Assembly (NCBI RefSeq): GCF_003315345.1
Contig: NZ_QNRO01000018.1
Span: forward strand, 28,187-92,186
DNA from: Marinobacter pelagius
Lineage (GTDB): Bacteria > Pseudomonadota > Gammaproteobacteria > Pseudomonadales > Oleiphilaceae
DNA: 64,000 bases
Direction of reading: 5' to 3'
Below, one piece after another: positions 20,501 to 28,533 of this stretch. The position numbers were made by a program, and so were the translations under genes. Under the pieces are notes generated by a model. That model ran no database searches. It saw only the letters and a list, made by a program, of their open reading frames with translations, and was not told where the DNA came from. The stretch's first letter is position 1, and every line of letters begins with the position of its first letter.

Positions 20501-20797
20501 CTCAAAGGCCCAATAACTTTCTTTGATGACGGCCGCATGCAGATCGAGCAACGTAATACGAATGTTCCTGAGCTGGACGTTCTGGTCACAACAGACAACG
20601 CCATCCTGGGCGGAACTATAGACTTTGCGAGCTGCCTCGGTGGCCTGCTAACCGGAGATACCACAGCTTGTGAGGAGCTCCTGAGTGGCACGACAGAATC
20701 GTCGGGGGCAGTGAAGATTCCACTTCAAATCCCCGAGCAAGGCGTATATCTGAACTTCATCTCCAACCCGATCAAGGAGATCCCGGCCAAGCAATAA
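17528..20797 (+). CDS. Large Ig-like lipoprotein, partner of the FadL-type porin, AupB-like (copy 1)
   Basis: This 1089-residue protein has a lipoprotein signal ending LLAAC-GGEE. SbsA-type Ig-like (Big_5) modules are recognisable near residues 47-62 (SDIVVRFSHAIS), 514 (DPIVLNFNEPIDPET) and 664 (RPIVVKFSQSMDLTT). The C-terminal third is beta-rich with GPITFFDDGRMQIEQRN. Gly at +2 predicts outer-membrane sorting by the E. coli rule, although the AupB described in Marinobacter was reported as an inner-membrane protein, so either orthology or sorting is open. It forms an operon with the porin and ends at a hairpin terminator that recurs in copy 2 (50967-54161). Confidence 0.7.
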   Translation: MKYNKTLALVPAILLAACGGEEQTMKAEVPAGSVIYSYPADGQTGISPTSDIVVRFSHAISEEEADIRNKIVVTDGTNNIDYEVKKVDGGRSLKLEPVADLTTGTEYSVTFAEPLATANSTPIGTPNAEGPEGIQFDTRGGFTGIAGLDNLASEFDVARMIPSPEGEFRPMDFSSFRLVLTQPIHPQWKVMGGTIRLEDSSGNPVPASVIVDQRRITIDPCLTEDPARCGTKADELASGASYTVKISGLPSLTNPDARLDFEKSFTARETGPTVVLFQEVIGSGLLEGQKPQVSILNGQIINGVTLNSVLQGTAGPSQQTGGLFAELAYAPAFEADEPLPLRVPRSSVLNSSSLDVKINGRVPIINPETGDIQQTGNIKVTMLSDASGYLLPNPYTDDLNAPRHVKLFMDVAMNTEEAQPNASLSQNLLGVELSGIALVEDGVLQIDAIGVVEPNLLGQEFTDSTIAFRIEAATDADSALDAEDLWEPDTTSPTLVSWMPGPDSAIPGDRDQMQRPGDPIVLNFNEPIDPETLGAGLTLDEGGIPLTLGDGTLEAFVDGTAVVINPVDGLEHGVDYSLDISGGLTDIAGNPATSQSLKFALPAIENENGTTAFTSPFALTTYPGFPCVTEGVDLVNGSHGICVDDAPAGYSSELERDQLPVTTLPKDRPIVVKFSQSMDLTTISSSTFIVEKIADPSAPGDVGTEVAVPGRLELGNQRLRFFPDSNWEVGATYRYTMTSAPGGDCATGDLICSSKGLPLDTDLLMGQGAGPGGPNLSIYFTGTESVQSVFTPLRNLPVRDTNSNYVVDCGTPGGKECLEPFDHETDGNGGFKPSANAAKLTVVNQTATVLGVEGAGAQVGCDAGEDCEENKFIYQTYGLDTEVVGPVLDSEGQPAGVRVLLYPTLLMTTNASVFLDGLGEQRTGPQILRMTYGEPTEDNPLGLVEGVITEGPDGRPTFMATADLTLDAPDLTVPLEGALRHNLYSYPFSLELKGPITFFDDGRMQIEQRNTNVPELDVLVTTDNAILGGTIDFASCLGGLLTGDTTACEELLSGTTESSGAVKIPLQIPEQGVYLNFISNPIKEIPAKQ

Positions 20798-20817
20798 CCT
20801 GAGATGTCTCCGCCTTG

Positions 20818-20843
20818 GGCCAGTCTCCGGACTGGCCTTTTTT
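20818..20843 (+). terminator. Terminator of porin/lipoprotein operon copy 1
   Basis: GGCCAGTC-tccg-GACTGGCC is followed by six T residues. The same stem and loop end the paralogous operon at 54176-54202. Confidence 0.92.
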
Positions 20844-20944
20844 ATACCCTTGTCCCATCCTGACTTTTCCCCTCCCCCGCCAAACCTGATAATCTGGTTG
20901 CACAACGAAACCTGCTGCCATAAAAACAATTCCCGGGAGATTCC

Positions 20945-23239
20945 ATGGACAACGGCACTCATTACCGCACCTGTCACCTTTGCGAGGCCATGTGCGGCGT
21001 GGCCATTGAGGTGAAGGATGGCCACATTGCTTCCATCAAGGGCGATGAGAACGATCCCCTGAGCAAGGGCCATATCTGCCCGAAAGCCGTTGCCTTGCAG
21101 GATCTCCATGAGGACCCGGAGCGGCTGCGCCAGCCCATGCGCAAGACCGCGAGCGGCTGGCAGAAGATCGGGTGGGACGAGGCTTTCGACCTGGTCGCCC
21201 GGCGACTGGACCAGACCCGGAAGGAACACGGCCGCAACAGCATCGGGGTCTACCTGGGCAATCCTAATGTCCACAATCATGGGTCGCTGGTTGCGACCAT
21301 GCCGTTCCTGCGTGCCATAGGCAGCCAGAACCGTTTTTCCGCCACGTCCAATGACCAGCTGCCCCATATGCTCGCCAGCCTGGAGATGTTCGGGCACCAG
21401 ATCCTGTTCCCCATTCCCGATATCGACAACACCGACCTGTTCATCTGTATCGGCGCCAATCCCATGGCCTCCAATGGCAGCCTGATGACGGTGCCGGATG
21501 TCCGGGGTCGGCTGAAAGCCCTGAAACGGCGCGGTGGCAAACTGGTGGTGATCGACCCCCGGCGCACGGAAACCGCGAAGCTGGCCGATGAATTCCACTT
21601 CATCCGGCCGGGCAACGATGCCCTGCTGCTGATGGCCATGGTGAATACCCTGTTCGAGGAGAATCTGGTGGATCCGGGCCCTGCGGAGCGCCTGGTCAAG
21701 GATCTGGAGTTGCTGCAGCTGGCTGCAGTTCCCTACACACCGGAAGCAGTGAGCGGCCACACGGGCATCGAAGCCGAGACGATCCGTGACCTGGCCCGCC
21801 AACTCGCCTCTACCCGCAAGGCCGCCCTGTATTCGAGGATGGGCACCAGCACCCAGGCCTTCGGTGGCCTCGCCACGTGGCTCGCCTATTGCCTGAACAT
21901 CCTGACCGGCAAGCTGGACACGGTGGGTGGGGTACTGTTCACCCAACCGGCTATAGATCTGGTGGCGCTGGGAGCCATGAGCGGCCAGAACGGGCATTTC
22001 GACAAGCGCCGCAGCCGGGTCCGCGACCTTCCCGAATTTGCCGGTGAATATCCCGCCAGTACCATGGCGGACGAAATCCTGACGCCGGGCGACGGCCAGA
22101 TCCGGGCCTTTGTGACGGTGGCCGGCAATCCGGTGCTGTCCAGCCCCAATGGTCGACGGCTCGAGCAGGCGTTCGAGAAGCTGGATTTCATGGTCTCGGT
22201 GGACTATTACCTGAACGAAACCACCCGCCATGCCGATGTCATCCTGCCGCCCACTGCCGCGCTGGAGCGCAGTCATTACGACCTGATCTTCAGCATGTTT
22301 GCGGTGCGTAATTACGCCAAATACAGCGAGGCCCTGTTCGAGCCCCGGGAAGATGCGAAGCACGACTGGCAGATTCTCCTGGAACTGGCCCACCGTCTGG
22401 AGCAGCAGCGCAAAGGCGGCCGCTTGCCCCTGCGATCGGAACTGGGCTGGCGCGCGTTCAAGCAGATCGGCCCGGACCCGATCCTGGATCTGCTGCTGCG
22501 CTCCGGTCCCTATGGCGCCGATACCGGTCCGGCCAGGAAGCTCCTCCAGCCTGCCGTTGATCTGGTGATGGACATTCTGCCCGAGCGACACCCGCTGCGG
22601 GGTCTGGCGCGGCTGAGTCCGGTTAACCGGCAGTGGAATGCACTGCCCAAGGGCCTCTCCCTTTCGGCACTCAGGGACAATCCCCATGGAGTGGATCTCG
22701 GTCCGCTCCAGCCATCCCTGCCGGATCGGCTGTTCACCCGGGACGGACTCATCCACCTTGCGCCCCGGCGCTACCTGCAGGATCTCGGCCGCCTTCACAA
22801 GCATCTGGTGTCTGAGCCGGATAATCAGCTTTGCCTGATCGGTCGCCGGCACGTGCGCAGCAACAACTCCTGGATGCACAACAGTCGCCGACTCGTCAAA
22901 GGCAAGGATCGTTGCACACTGATGCTGCATCCGGATGATGCCGCACGCCTTGACCTTCAGGCCGGGGAATCTGCCGAGGTCCAGGGCGCCGATCAGACCA
23001 TCGTGCTGCCCGTGGAGATTACCCCGGACATCATGCCGGGGGTGGCGTCCATACCCCATGGCTGGGGCCATGATCGTCAGGGCACCGGGCTCTCGGTGGC
23101 AAACTCCCATGCCGGCGCATCGATCAATGATGTGCTCGAGGACAACCAGATAGACCAGTTGTCCGGAACTTCTGTATTGAATGGCCAGTCAGTAACTGTC
23201 AGAGTCTGGCGTTCCGGAAAGCAACGCCATTCTGCCTGA
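20945..23239 (+). CDS. Molybdopterin oxidoreductase (DMSO reductase superfamily)
   Basis: This 764-residue protein has an N-terminal [4Fe-4S] motif, C10-x2-C13-x3-C17-x27-C45. Molybdopterin-guanine-dinucleotide binding segments follow: GANPMASNGSLM near residue 170, VVIDPRRTETAKLAD near 200 and VTVAGNPVLSSPNGRR near 390. A C-terminal molydopterin dinucleotide-binding domain ends with ANSHAGASINDV. No twin-arginine signal is present, so it is cytoplasmic. The likely metal-ligand loop (about residue 131-140, SATSNDQLPH) has no obvious Cys or selenocysteine. No partner subunits adjoin, only a DUF2489 gene. Substrate unknown; annotations such as formate dehydrogenase-like would be overcalls. Confidence 0.8.
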   Translation: MDNGTHYRTCHLCEAMCGVAIEVKDGHIASIKGDENDPLSKGHICPKAVALQDLHEDPERLRQPMRKTASGWQKIGWDEAFDLVARRLDQTRKEHGRNSIGVYLGNPNVHNHGSLVATMPFLRAIGSQNRFSATSNDQLPHMLASLEMFGHQILFPIPDIDNTDLFICIGANPMASNGSLMTVPDVRGRLKALKRRGGKLVVIDPRRTETAKLADEFHFIRPGNDALLLMAMVNTLFEENLVDPGPAERLVKDLELLQLAAVPYTPEAVSGHTGIEAETIRDLARQLASTRKAALYSRMGTSTQAFGGLATWLAYCLNILTGKLDTVGGVLFTQPAIDLVALGAMSGQNGHFDKRRSRVRDLPEFAGEYPASTMADEILTPGDGQIRAFVTVAGNPVLSSPNGRRLEQAFEKLDFMVSVDYYLNETTRHADVILPPTAALERSHYDLIFSMFAVRNYAKYSEALFEPREDAKHDWQILLELAHRLEQQRKGGRLPLRSELGWRAFKQIGPDPILDLLLRSGPYGADTGPARKLLQPAVDLVMDILPERHPLRGLARLSPVNRQWNALPKGLSLSALRDNPHGVDLGPLQPSLPDRLFTRDGLIHLAPRRYLQDLGRLHKHLVSEPDNQLCLIGRRHVRSNNSWMHNSRRLVKGKDRCTLMLHPDDAARLDLQAGESAEVQGADQTIVLPVEITPDIMPGVASIPHGWGHDRQGTGLSVANSHAGASINDVLEDNQIDQLSGTSVLNGQSVTVRVWRSGKQRHSA

Positions 23240-23256
23240 TCGAGAAAGGAGATGTC

Positions 23257-23715
23257 ATGCCCCTCTGGCTGCAGTGGACCCTGATAAGTGCCGGCCTGGT
23301 TGCCATAGCCTGTTTGCTCTGGTTTATCCGCAAGCAGACGAAGCTGCTCGCCGAGGGACGCAAACGCCAGCAGAAAGCCGAGGCGTTTCAGACAAAGCGC
23401 CGTGAGGACATGATCGGCAGTATCCGGGTGATCGCCATGGCGGTTGAGGAGGACCAGATTGAGTACTCCGAGGCCTGCCTGCGTATCAAGGGCCTGCTGG
23501 ACCACGTGGCTCCGCATTTGCTGGAGGAGGCCCCGTTCCGGGTTTTCCGGACCGTCCACGAGAAACTGGAACACATGCCCACGCATCGGGCCCGGCAGGC
23601 AACCGAAACCCGGTTCGTCGAAAAAATGGATAAAGAGCGCTTCGAAGTCGAAGAGACCCATGCCGACGAAATCCGCCGGGCGGCAACCGCAATTCGTCAC
23701 CACCAGTTCGACTAG
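23257..23715 (+). CDS. DUF2489 family membrane-anchored protein
   Basis: This 152-residue protein has one N-terminal membrane segment (about residues 4-24, ending WFIRKQ) and a soluble, helical and highly charged remainder that fits the DUF2489 family. Its function is unknown. It starts 18 bp after the molybdopterin oxidoreductase with AAAGGAG as ribosome binding site, so the two are probably co-transcribed. Confidence 0.65.
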   Translation: MPLWLQWTLISAGLVAIACLLWFIRKQTKLLAEGRKRQQKAEAFQTKRREDMIGSIRVIAMAVEEDQIEYSEACLRIKGLLDHVAPHLLEEAPFRVFRTVHEKLEHMPTHRARQATETRFVEKMDKERFEVEETHADEIRRAATAIRHHQFD

Positions 23716-23900
23716 TCAGTCAAACCTTGAACTGGTCAGACCTCATTTTTGTAACAGTTTGTAACACAGGAAGTGGATAACCCGAAAGTTTAGTAAAGCA
23801 AATCAATAGGTTCTGAAAACCCATTAAACTGACGCGAGACTCACTCCTTCCCCTTCCGATCTGTTGACTTTTCTTTTTGTCTTCCTGATCTAAGTTAAAG

Positions 23901-24015
23901 ACAGGGTGGTGCCAGAATCTGCGGCGGTAACACCCTACGTTGTTTTCTCCTGATAAGTTAGGACGACTCTGCAAAAAGCGGGTGAGCTTGCCGGCCATTG
24001 GGCCGGCTTTTTTTT
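23901..24015 (+). ncRNA. Candidate intergenic small RNA
   Basis: The 304-bp gap between convergent genes ends in a strong plus-strand terminator (GCCGGCC-attg-GGCCGGC and eight T, 23990-24015) that lies 275 bp after the only upstream gene. A TTGACT (23864-23869) and TCTAAG (23889-23894) pair with a 19-bp spacer could start a transcript near 23901. The predicted RNA contains another stem, AGGGTG (23903-23908) with CACCCT (23931-23936) and an inner GCC/GGC. Alternatively the hairpin simply ends a long 3' UTR. No known family recognised. Confidence 0.35.
23990..24015 (+). terminator. Strong intrinsic terminator in a convergent gap
   Basis: A 7-bp GC-only stem with an ATTG loop is followed by T8 on the plus strand. 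The minus strand lacks a T-tract, so it does not serve the HDOD gene. Confidence 0.9.
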
Positions 24016-24019
24016 GTGG

Positions 24020-25399
24020 TCAAAGGCCGGGCGGCGGTGTATCAGAATTCCCGGTCACGGCAAGGATGCTGTCTTTACCCTTCGACAGCTCCTGGAACTG
24101 TTTGATAACACGATCCGGTTGCAGGCCCAGCTCGTCGTAGAAAGCCTCGGGAATCTCCTCGGCAGCTCTGCCGGTAACCCCCAATGCTGCCAGCTGCTGT
24201 TGGCAGAGCCAGAGTAGTTTCGGGTAAACCCGGTGTGGCCCCTGGTAGAGACGATCGTTCTGGTGCCGGATCGCCAGGATCACCTCCTCCGGCATCCCCC
24301 AGCTCTCCATCAACCGGGCCGCGACATCATTCCGGCTGATGCCCAGCAGGTAATACTCGATGACCGAAGGATCAAAGTGGGGATTTACTTCCTGGGCCCG
24401 GGAAACCAGTCGGTGGTGGGGTGGGAAAATCTGGGCCAGCGCCAGCTCTCCGAAGTTGTGAAGCAGGCCGGCCAGATAGGCCAGGCCAAAGGTGGGGCGT
24501 GTGCCACGGGGCATCATGCTGGCCAGGACGCCGGCTGACTGTGCCTGCCAGAGTGCCCGCCGCCAATAGCCGGTGTAATTCTCGGAGCCATCGGTGGACT
24601 GCTTGAGCCCCCGCCCCATGGACAGTCCCATAGCCAGGTTCATGACCAGGTCAAAGCCCAGCACCCGGGAGACCGCATCATGGACTGACCGGACATGGCC
24701 GGCCGCACCATAGAACGAGGAGGAAGCCCAGCTGACCACCTGGGCCGCCAGGCTTGGGTCACTCTCGACCACATCCACCAGGTCGCCCATCACGGCATTG
24801 GGGTCTACCCGCAGGTGCACGATACGCTGGGCCGTTTCCGGCATCGGGGGCAACTCGAGGGTGTCCTCCAGGCGCTGCTGGATTCTCAGGGCAGTAAACT
24901 TCTTGATGCTGGAGTGAAACTGCTCCGCGCCACCGGTGGATTTTTTTCCGGGCGAAGGAATCAGGGCAGGATCCACCGCAAAGGAACAGTGCCAGGCTGC
25001 TTCCGCCAGGGGCCGGAAGTCACTGGCCGCCATCACAATGGCCAGGTTATCGCCGGCCAGCTCCAGTACAACAGTCTCCAGGTCACGGACCCGGAAATCC
25101 ACGACCGTCGGAAGCTCGGTCAGGGACGGCAGCGCAGGCAGATCGGAAAGCCCGGTCCGCTCCCTGATGCGCCGCTGCTCCGGAAGCTCCATAAGCCGGA
25201 AGTCACGGCCTAGCTGCTGGTTAAGCTGCTCGAGGTCGATCAGATCATGCTTGCGACAGATGACCTGCAGGCTGCCCTGTTCGTCACTGAGCAACAGCAT
25301 CCGCAGTGCCGATCGTGAATCGGCCTGGCGGACAGTCGTCAGTGACACGCGTTGGGCAGAATCTCCGAGAGCCTGCCGCACCGCGAGGGGTAGTTCCAT
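24020..25399 (-). CDS. YbaK-like deacylase domain fused to HDOD signalling domain
   Basis: This 459-residue protein has two parts. Residues 1-150 resemble the YbaK/ProX aminoacyl-tRNA deacylase fold (segments LLSDEQGSLQVICRKHDLIDL and LPSLTELPTVVD within that range). Residues 170-400 are an HDOD domain: LPPMPETAQRIVHLRVDP, VVESDPSLAAQVVSWASS and YLAGLLHNFGELALAQIF. HDOD proteins act in signalling and stress regulation and mostly lack HD-type hydrolase residues. It follows recG on the same strand after a 15-bp gap. Whether the YbaK part is catalytic cannot be told. Start chosen at ATG 25399, preceded by AGGGAGA. Confidence 0.75.
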   Translation of the reverse strand: MELPLAVRQALGDSAQRVSLTTVRQADSRSALRMLLLSDEQGSLQVICRKHDLIDLEQLNQQLGRDFRLMELPEQRRIRERTGLSDLPALPSLTELPTVVDFRVRDLETVVLELAGDNLAIVMAASDFRPLAEAAWHCSFAVDPALIPSPGKKSTGGAEQFHSSIKKFTALRIQQRLEDTLELPPMPETAQRIVHLRVDPNAVMGDLVDVVESDPSLAAQVVSWASSSFYGAAGHVRSVHDAVSRVLGFDLVMNLAMGLSMGRGLKQSTDGSENYTGYWRRALWQAQSAGVLASMMPRGTRPTFGLAYLAGLLHNFGELALAQIFPPHHRLVSRAQEVNPHFDPSVIEYYLLGISRNDVAARLMESWGMPEEVILAIRHQNDRLYQGPHRVYPKLLWLCQQQLAALGVTGRAAEEIPEAFYDELGLQPDRVIKQFQELSKGKDSILAVTGNSDTPPPGL

Positions 25400-25414
25400 A
25401 AAGATCTCCCTGGT

Positions 25415-27490
25415 TCAGACGTCGCCATACCGGATGCGTTCGCCGAGCCAGCGGCGAATCAATCCATTGACAACGTCAGCGTGCTTCATCAGCGACGGAG
25501 CCATTTCCCTGACCGGCTCAATCCAGCCCTTGTCCCTTTCAAAGTCGGCGAGCCGGAATTGCATCATGCCCGTTTGTCGTGTTCCCAGGACCTCCCCGGG
25601 GCCACGGATCTCAAGATCTTTCTCTGCGATCACGAAGCCATCCTGACTGTCCCGCAGCGCCTGCAGCCTTGCCTTGCCATTGGACGACAGGGGCGGATGG
25701 TAGAGCAACACACAGAAACTGGCCTGCTGACCACGCCCGACCCGACCCCGTAACTGGTGCAGCTGGGCCAGGCCGAGACGTTCCGGATTCTCGATGATGA
25801 TGAGCGAGGCATTGGGCACATCCACCCCCACTTCAATCACCGTGGTGGCCACCAGCAGATCCAGCTCACCGGCCTTGAAGCGCTCCATCACCTCGGCTTT
25901 CTCCCGGGCTTTCAGCCGGCCGTGGACCAGGCCGACCTGCAATCCCGGCAGCCGCTCGGAAAGTTCCTGCGCCGTCACTTCCGCCGCCTGGCATTGCAGC
26001 GCTTCGGATTCCTCAATCAGCGTGCAGACCCAGTAGGCTTGGCGGCCATCCCGGCAGGCGCTGCGCACCCGCTCAATCACATCATCGCGCCGGCTATCGG
26101 AAATCACAATAGTTTCAATAGGTTTGCGCCCCGGTGGCAACTCGTCAATCACCGAGGTATCAAGGTCCGCATAGGCACTCATGGCCAGGGTACGGGGAAT
26201 GGGCGTCGCGGTCATGATCAGCTGATGGGGTGCGAGGGAACCGCCGACGCCCTTTTCCCGCAACGCCAGACGCTGGTGAACGCCGAACCGATGCTGCTCA
26301 TCGACAATCACCAGTGCCAACCGGTCAAACCGGACGTCTTCCTGGAACAGCGCATGGGTGCCAATCACCACGGGAGCATCGCCGGAGCTTACGGCATCAA
26401 GCGCTTCCTGCCTCGCCTTGCCCTTGACCTTCCCGGAGAGCCAGGCCAACCGGATACCCAAGGGCTCCAGCCAGCCACGGAAATTCTGGTAATGCTGCTC
26501 GGCCAGTATCTCAGTGGGCGCCATCAACGCCACCTGCGCGCCGGCACCGATTGTCTGCAAGGCCGCCAGGGCCGCCACCACGGTCTTACCGGAACCGACG
26601 TCACCCTGGACCAATCTGAGCATCGGGATGGGCTGACTCAGGTCCTGGCGAATGTCACTGACGACATGCTTCTGGGCCCCGGTCAGGGCAAACGGGAGGC
26701 TGTCGAGAAAGCGTGCGGCAAGATCCCCGGTTGGCAGAAGCGGCAATGCCTCCCGCGTCTGGATCTGTTCGCGCACCTGCAAAAGACTGAGCTGGTGCGC
26801 CAGCAATTCTTCCATCACCAGGCGTTGCTGGGCCGGATGCTTGCCCTCCATCAGCAGATGGACAGGCGCGTTCGCCGGTGGTGCATGGACCAGCCTCACC
26901 GCCTCGGTGATGCCCGGCAGCTGGTAATCCGCTAGGAGCCCTGCTGGCAGCCAGTCCCGAATGGGAAACCGGTCCAGGTAGGTCAATGCCTGCTGACAGA
27001 GATTTCTCACCCTTGGCTGCTGGATGCCCTCGGTAAGGGGATATACCGGGGTCAGGGTTGCCTGGCCTTCCGGTGGCATGGGCGGTGGGTTCACCTGATA
27101 TTCCGGATGATAGAACTCGTAGCCGGCCCGGCCCGGCCTGACTTCCCCGAAACAGCGTACCCGGGCACCCTCGGCCAGCTGGTTCTTCTGAGCGGCGTTG
27201 AAGTGGAAAAAACGCATGACCAGGAAGCCACTACTATCCCTGAGCGTGACCTGAAGACTTCGGCGCCGGCCCATGACCAGATCCGCCTTCATCACTTCCC
27301 CTTCCACCACGGCCACATCGCCGATACGGAGGTTGCCCATGGGGACCACCCGGGTACGATCTTCATAGCGGTGAGGCAGGTGAAACAGCAGGTCCTGCAG
27401 CGATTCTATGCCCAGCTTGGCGAGCTTCTCCGCCAGGGCGCTTCCAACGCCCTTTAGCTGAGTGACGGGAATGTCGTCCAGTGCCGTCAT
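25415..27490 (-). CDS. recG: ATP-dependent DNA helicase RecG
   Basis: This 691-residue branch-migration helicase would remodel stalled replication forks and Holliday junctions. An N-terminal wedge (OB) domain leads into the helicase motifs: GDVGSGKTVVA (Walker A), IVDEQHRFGVHQR (DEQH box), MTATPIPRTLA and QLRGRVGRG. The ATG at 27490 gives MTALDDIPVTQLKGVG, the usual N-terminus and length; the frame stays open upstream into oxyR. It lies seven bases after the oxyR stop, an oxyR-recG operon as in Pseudomonas. Confidence 0.96.
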   Translation of the reverse strand: MTALDDIPVTQLKGVGSALAEKLAKLGIESLQDLLFHLPHRYEDRTRVVPMGNLRIGDVAVVEGEVMKADLVMGRRRSLQVTLRDSSGFLVMRFFHFNAAQKNQLAEGARVRCFGEVRPGRAGYEFYHPEYQVNPPPMPPEGQATLTPVYPLTEGIQQPRVRNLCQQALTYLDRFPIRDWLPAGLLADYQLPGITEAVRLVHAPPANAPVHLLMEGKHPAQQRLVMEELLAHQLSLLQVREQIQTREALPLLPTGDLAARFLDSLPFALTGAQKHVVSDIRQDLSQPIPMLRLVQGDVGSGKTVVAALAALQTIGAGAQVALMAPTEILAEQHYQNFRGWLEPLGIRLAWLSGKVKGKARQEALDAVSSGDAPVVIGTHALFQEDVRFDRLALVIVDEQHRFGVHQRLALREKGVGGSLAPHQLIMTATPIPRTLAMSAYADLDTSVIDELPPGRKPIETIVISDSRRDDVIERVRSACRDGRQAYWVCTLIEESEALQCQAAEVTAQELSERLPGLQVGLVHGRLKAREKAEVMERFKAGELDLLVATTVIEVGVDVPNASLIIIENPERLGLAQLHQLRGRVGRGQQASFCVLLYHPPLSSNGKARLQALRDSQDGFVIAEKDLEIRGPGEVLGTRQTGMMQFRLADFERDKGWIEPVREMAPSLMKHADVVNGLIRRWLGERIRYGDV

Positions 27491-27497
27491 GTGGGGC

Positions 27498-28457
27498 TCA
27501 GGCGGATTCGGCGACGGCCGGGTTATCCGTTTTTGCTTTCTCCACCACCCGGCACTGACTGGCCGCCAGGGACAGCACATCAATGGCCTTGGGCCTCGGG
27601 AAGGTTACCCGCCAGGCCAAAGCCACGGTCCGGAATGGCACCGGAGGGGCAAACGGCCGGACAGCGAGTATGTCCTCATGATACTGCATGGCCGTCGCTG
27701 CGGAGAGGGGCAACACGGTAACCCCGAGCCCCGAGGCCACCATGTGGCGAATGGTTTCCAGGGAGCTGCCCTCAGTCACCAGCGAGGGCGACCCGTTGTC
27801 CACCCGCTTGGTAATAGCCTCCACCATGGGCGGGCAGGATTCCAGCACCTGGTCCCGGAAGCAGTGCCCCGGGCCCAACAGCAACAGCTGTTCCTTTGCC
27901 AGCTCCTCGGCGGTGAGCTGCTCCTTCTTGGCCAGCGGGTGGCCGGCCGGGAGCAGCACCACAAAGGGCTCGTCATACAGCGGCAGGGTCAGCACTTCCG
28001 GCTCTTCGAACGGCAGCGCAATGATGATCGCATCCAGCTCCGACTGCCGCAGCTTCTGGCGCAGGTTGGCTGTGTAGTTCTCCTCGATATACAGCGGCAT
28101 GTCCGGTGCCGCCCGGCGCAACTCCGGTAACAGATGCGGGAACAGGTAGGGGCCGATGGTGTAGATGGCACCGACCTTCAGCGGTGAACTCAGTTGGTTT
28201 TTGCCGTCCTGGGCCATGTCCTTGATGACATTCACCTGGTCCAGGACCCGCTGGGCCTGCTCGATGATGCGCTGACCGGTTTCTGTCACCCGGATACTGC
28301 TTTTGCTCCGTTCAAACAGGGGAATACCCAGCTCGTCCTCGAGCTTCTTCACGGCCACACTGAGCGTCGGCTGACTGACATGACATCGTTCGGCAGCCCG
28401 GCCAAAATGCCTTTCGCGGGCGAGGGTAACGACGTATCGTAACTCGGTAAGAGTCAT
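27498..28457 (-). CDS. oxyR: Hydrogen-peroxide-sensing regulator OxyR
   Basis: This 319-residue LysR-type regulator has an N-terminal winged HTH (about residues 1-60, HFGRAAERCHVSQPTLSVAVKK region). The redox pair sits in GPGHCFRDQVLESCP, with the cysteines at residues 199 and 208, exactly the E. coli OxyR positions that form the activating disulfide. It should induce peroxide defences and be co-transcribed with recG. A divergent SDR gene starts about 76 bp away, so the shared gap may hold its operator. Confidence 0.96.
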   Translation of the reverse strand: MTLTELRYVVTLARERHFGRAAERCHVSQPTLSVAVKKLEDELGIPLFERSKSSIRVTETGQRIIEQAQRVLDQVNVIKDMAQDGKNQLSSPLKVGAIYTIGPYLFPHLLPELRRAAPDMPLYIEENYTANLRQKLRQSELDAIIIALPFEEPEVLTLPLYDEPFVVLLPAGHPLAKKEQLTAEELAKEQLLLLGPGHCFRDQVLESCPPMVEAITKRVDNGSPSLVTEGSSLETIRHMVASGLGVTVLPLSAATAMQYHEDILAVRPFAPPVPFRTVALAWRVTFPRPKAIDVLSLAASQCRVVEKAKTDNPAVAESA

Positions 28458-28533
28458 GGTGAGCTCCGGTCAGATAGGTACGGGTCGAAGTTTCACTTAT
28501 TTATGAGGTCAAGCATAAGGATTGAAATTGTCT

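Noticed and set aside
20860..20893. CTGACT and GATAAT as promoter of the molybdopterin gene
   Set aside because: The spacer is 22 bp, too long for a sigma-70 promoter.
20648..23110. An 820-codon antisense frame across the molybdopterin oxidoreductase
   Set aside because: The plus-strand gene has complete family motifs; the antisense product has none and runs into the lipoprotein gene.
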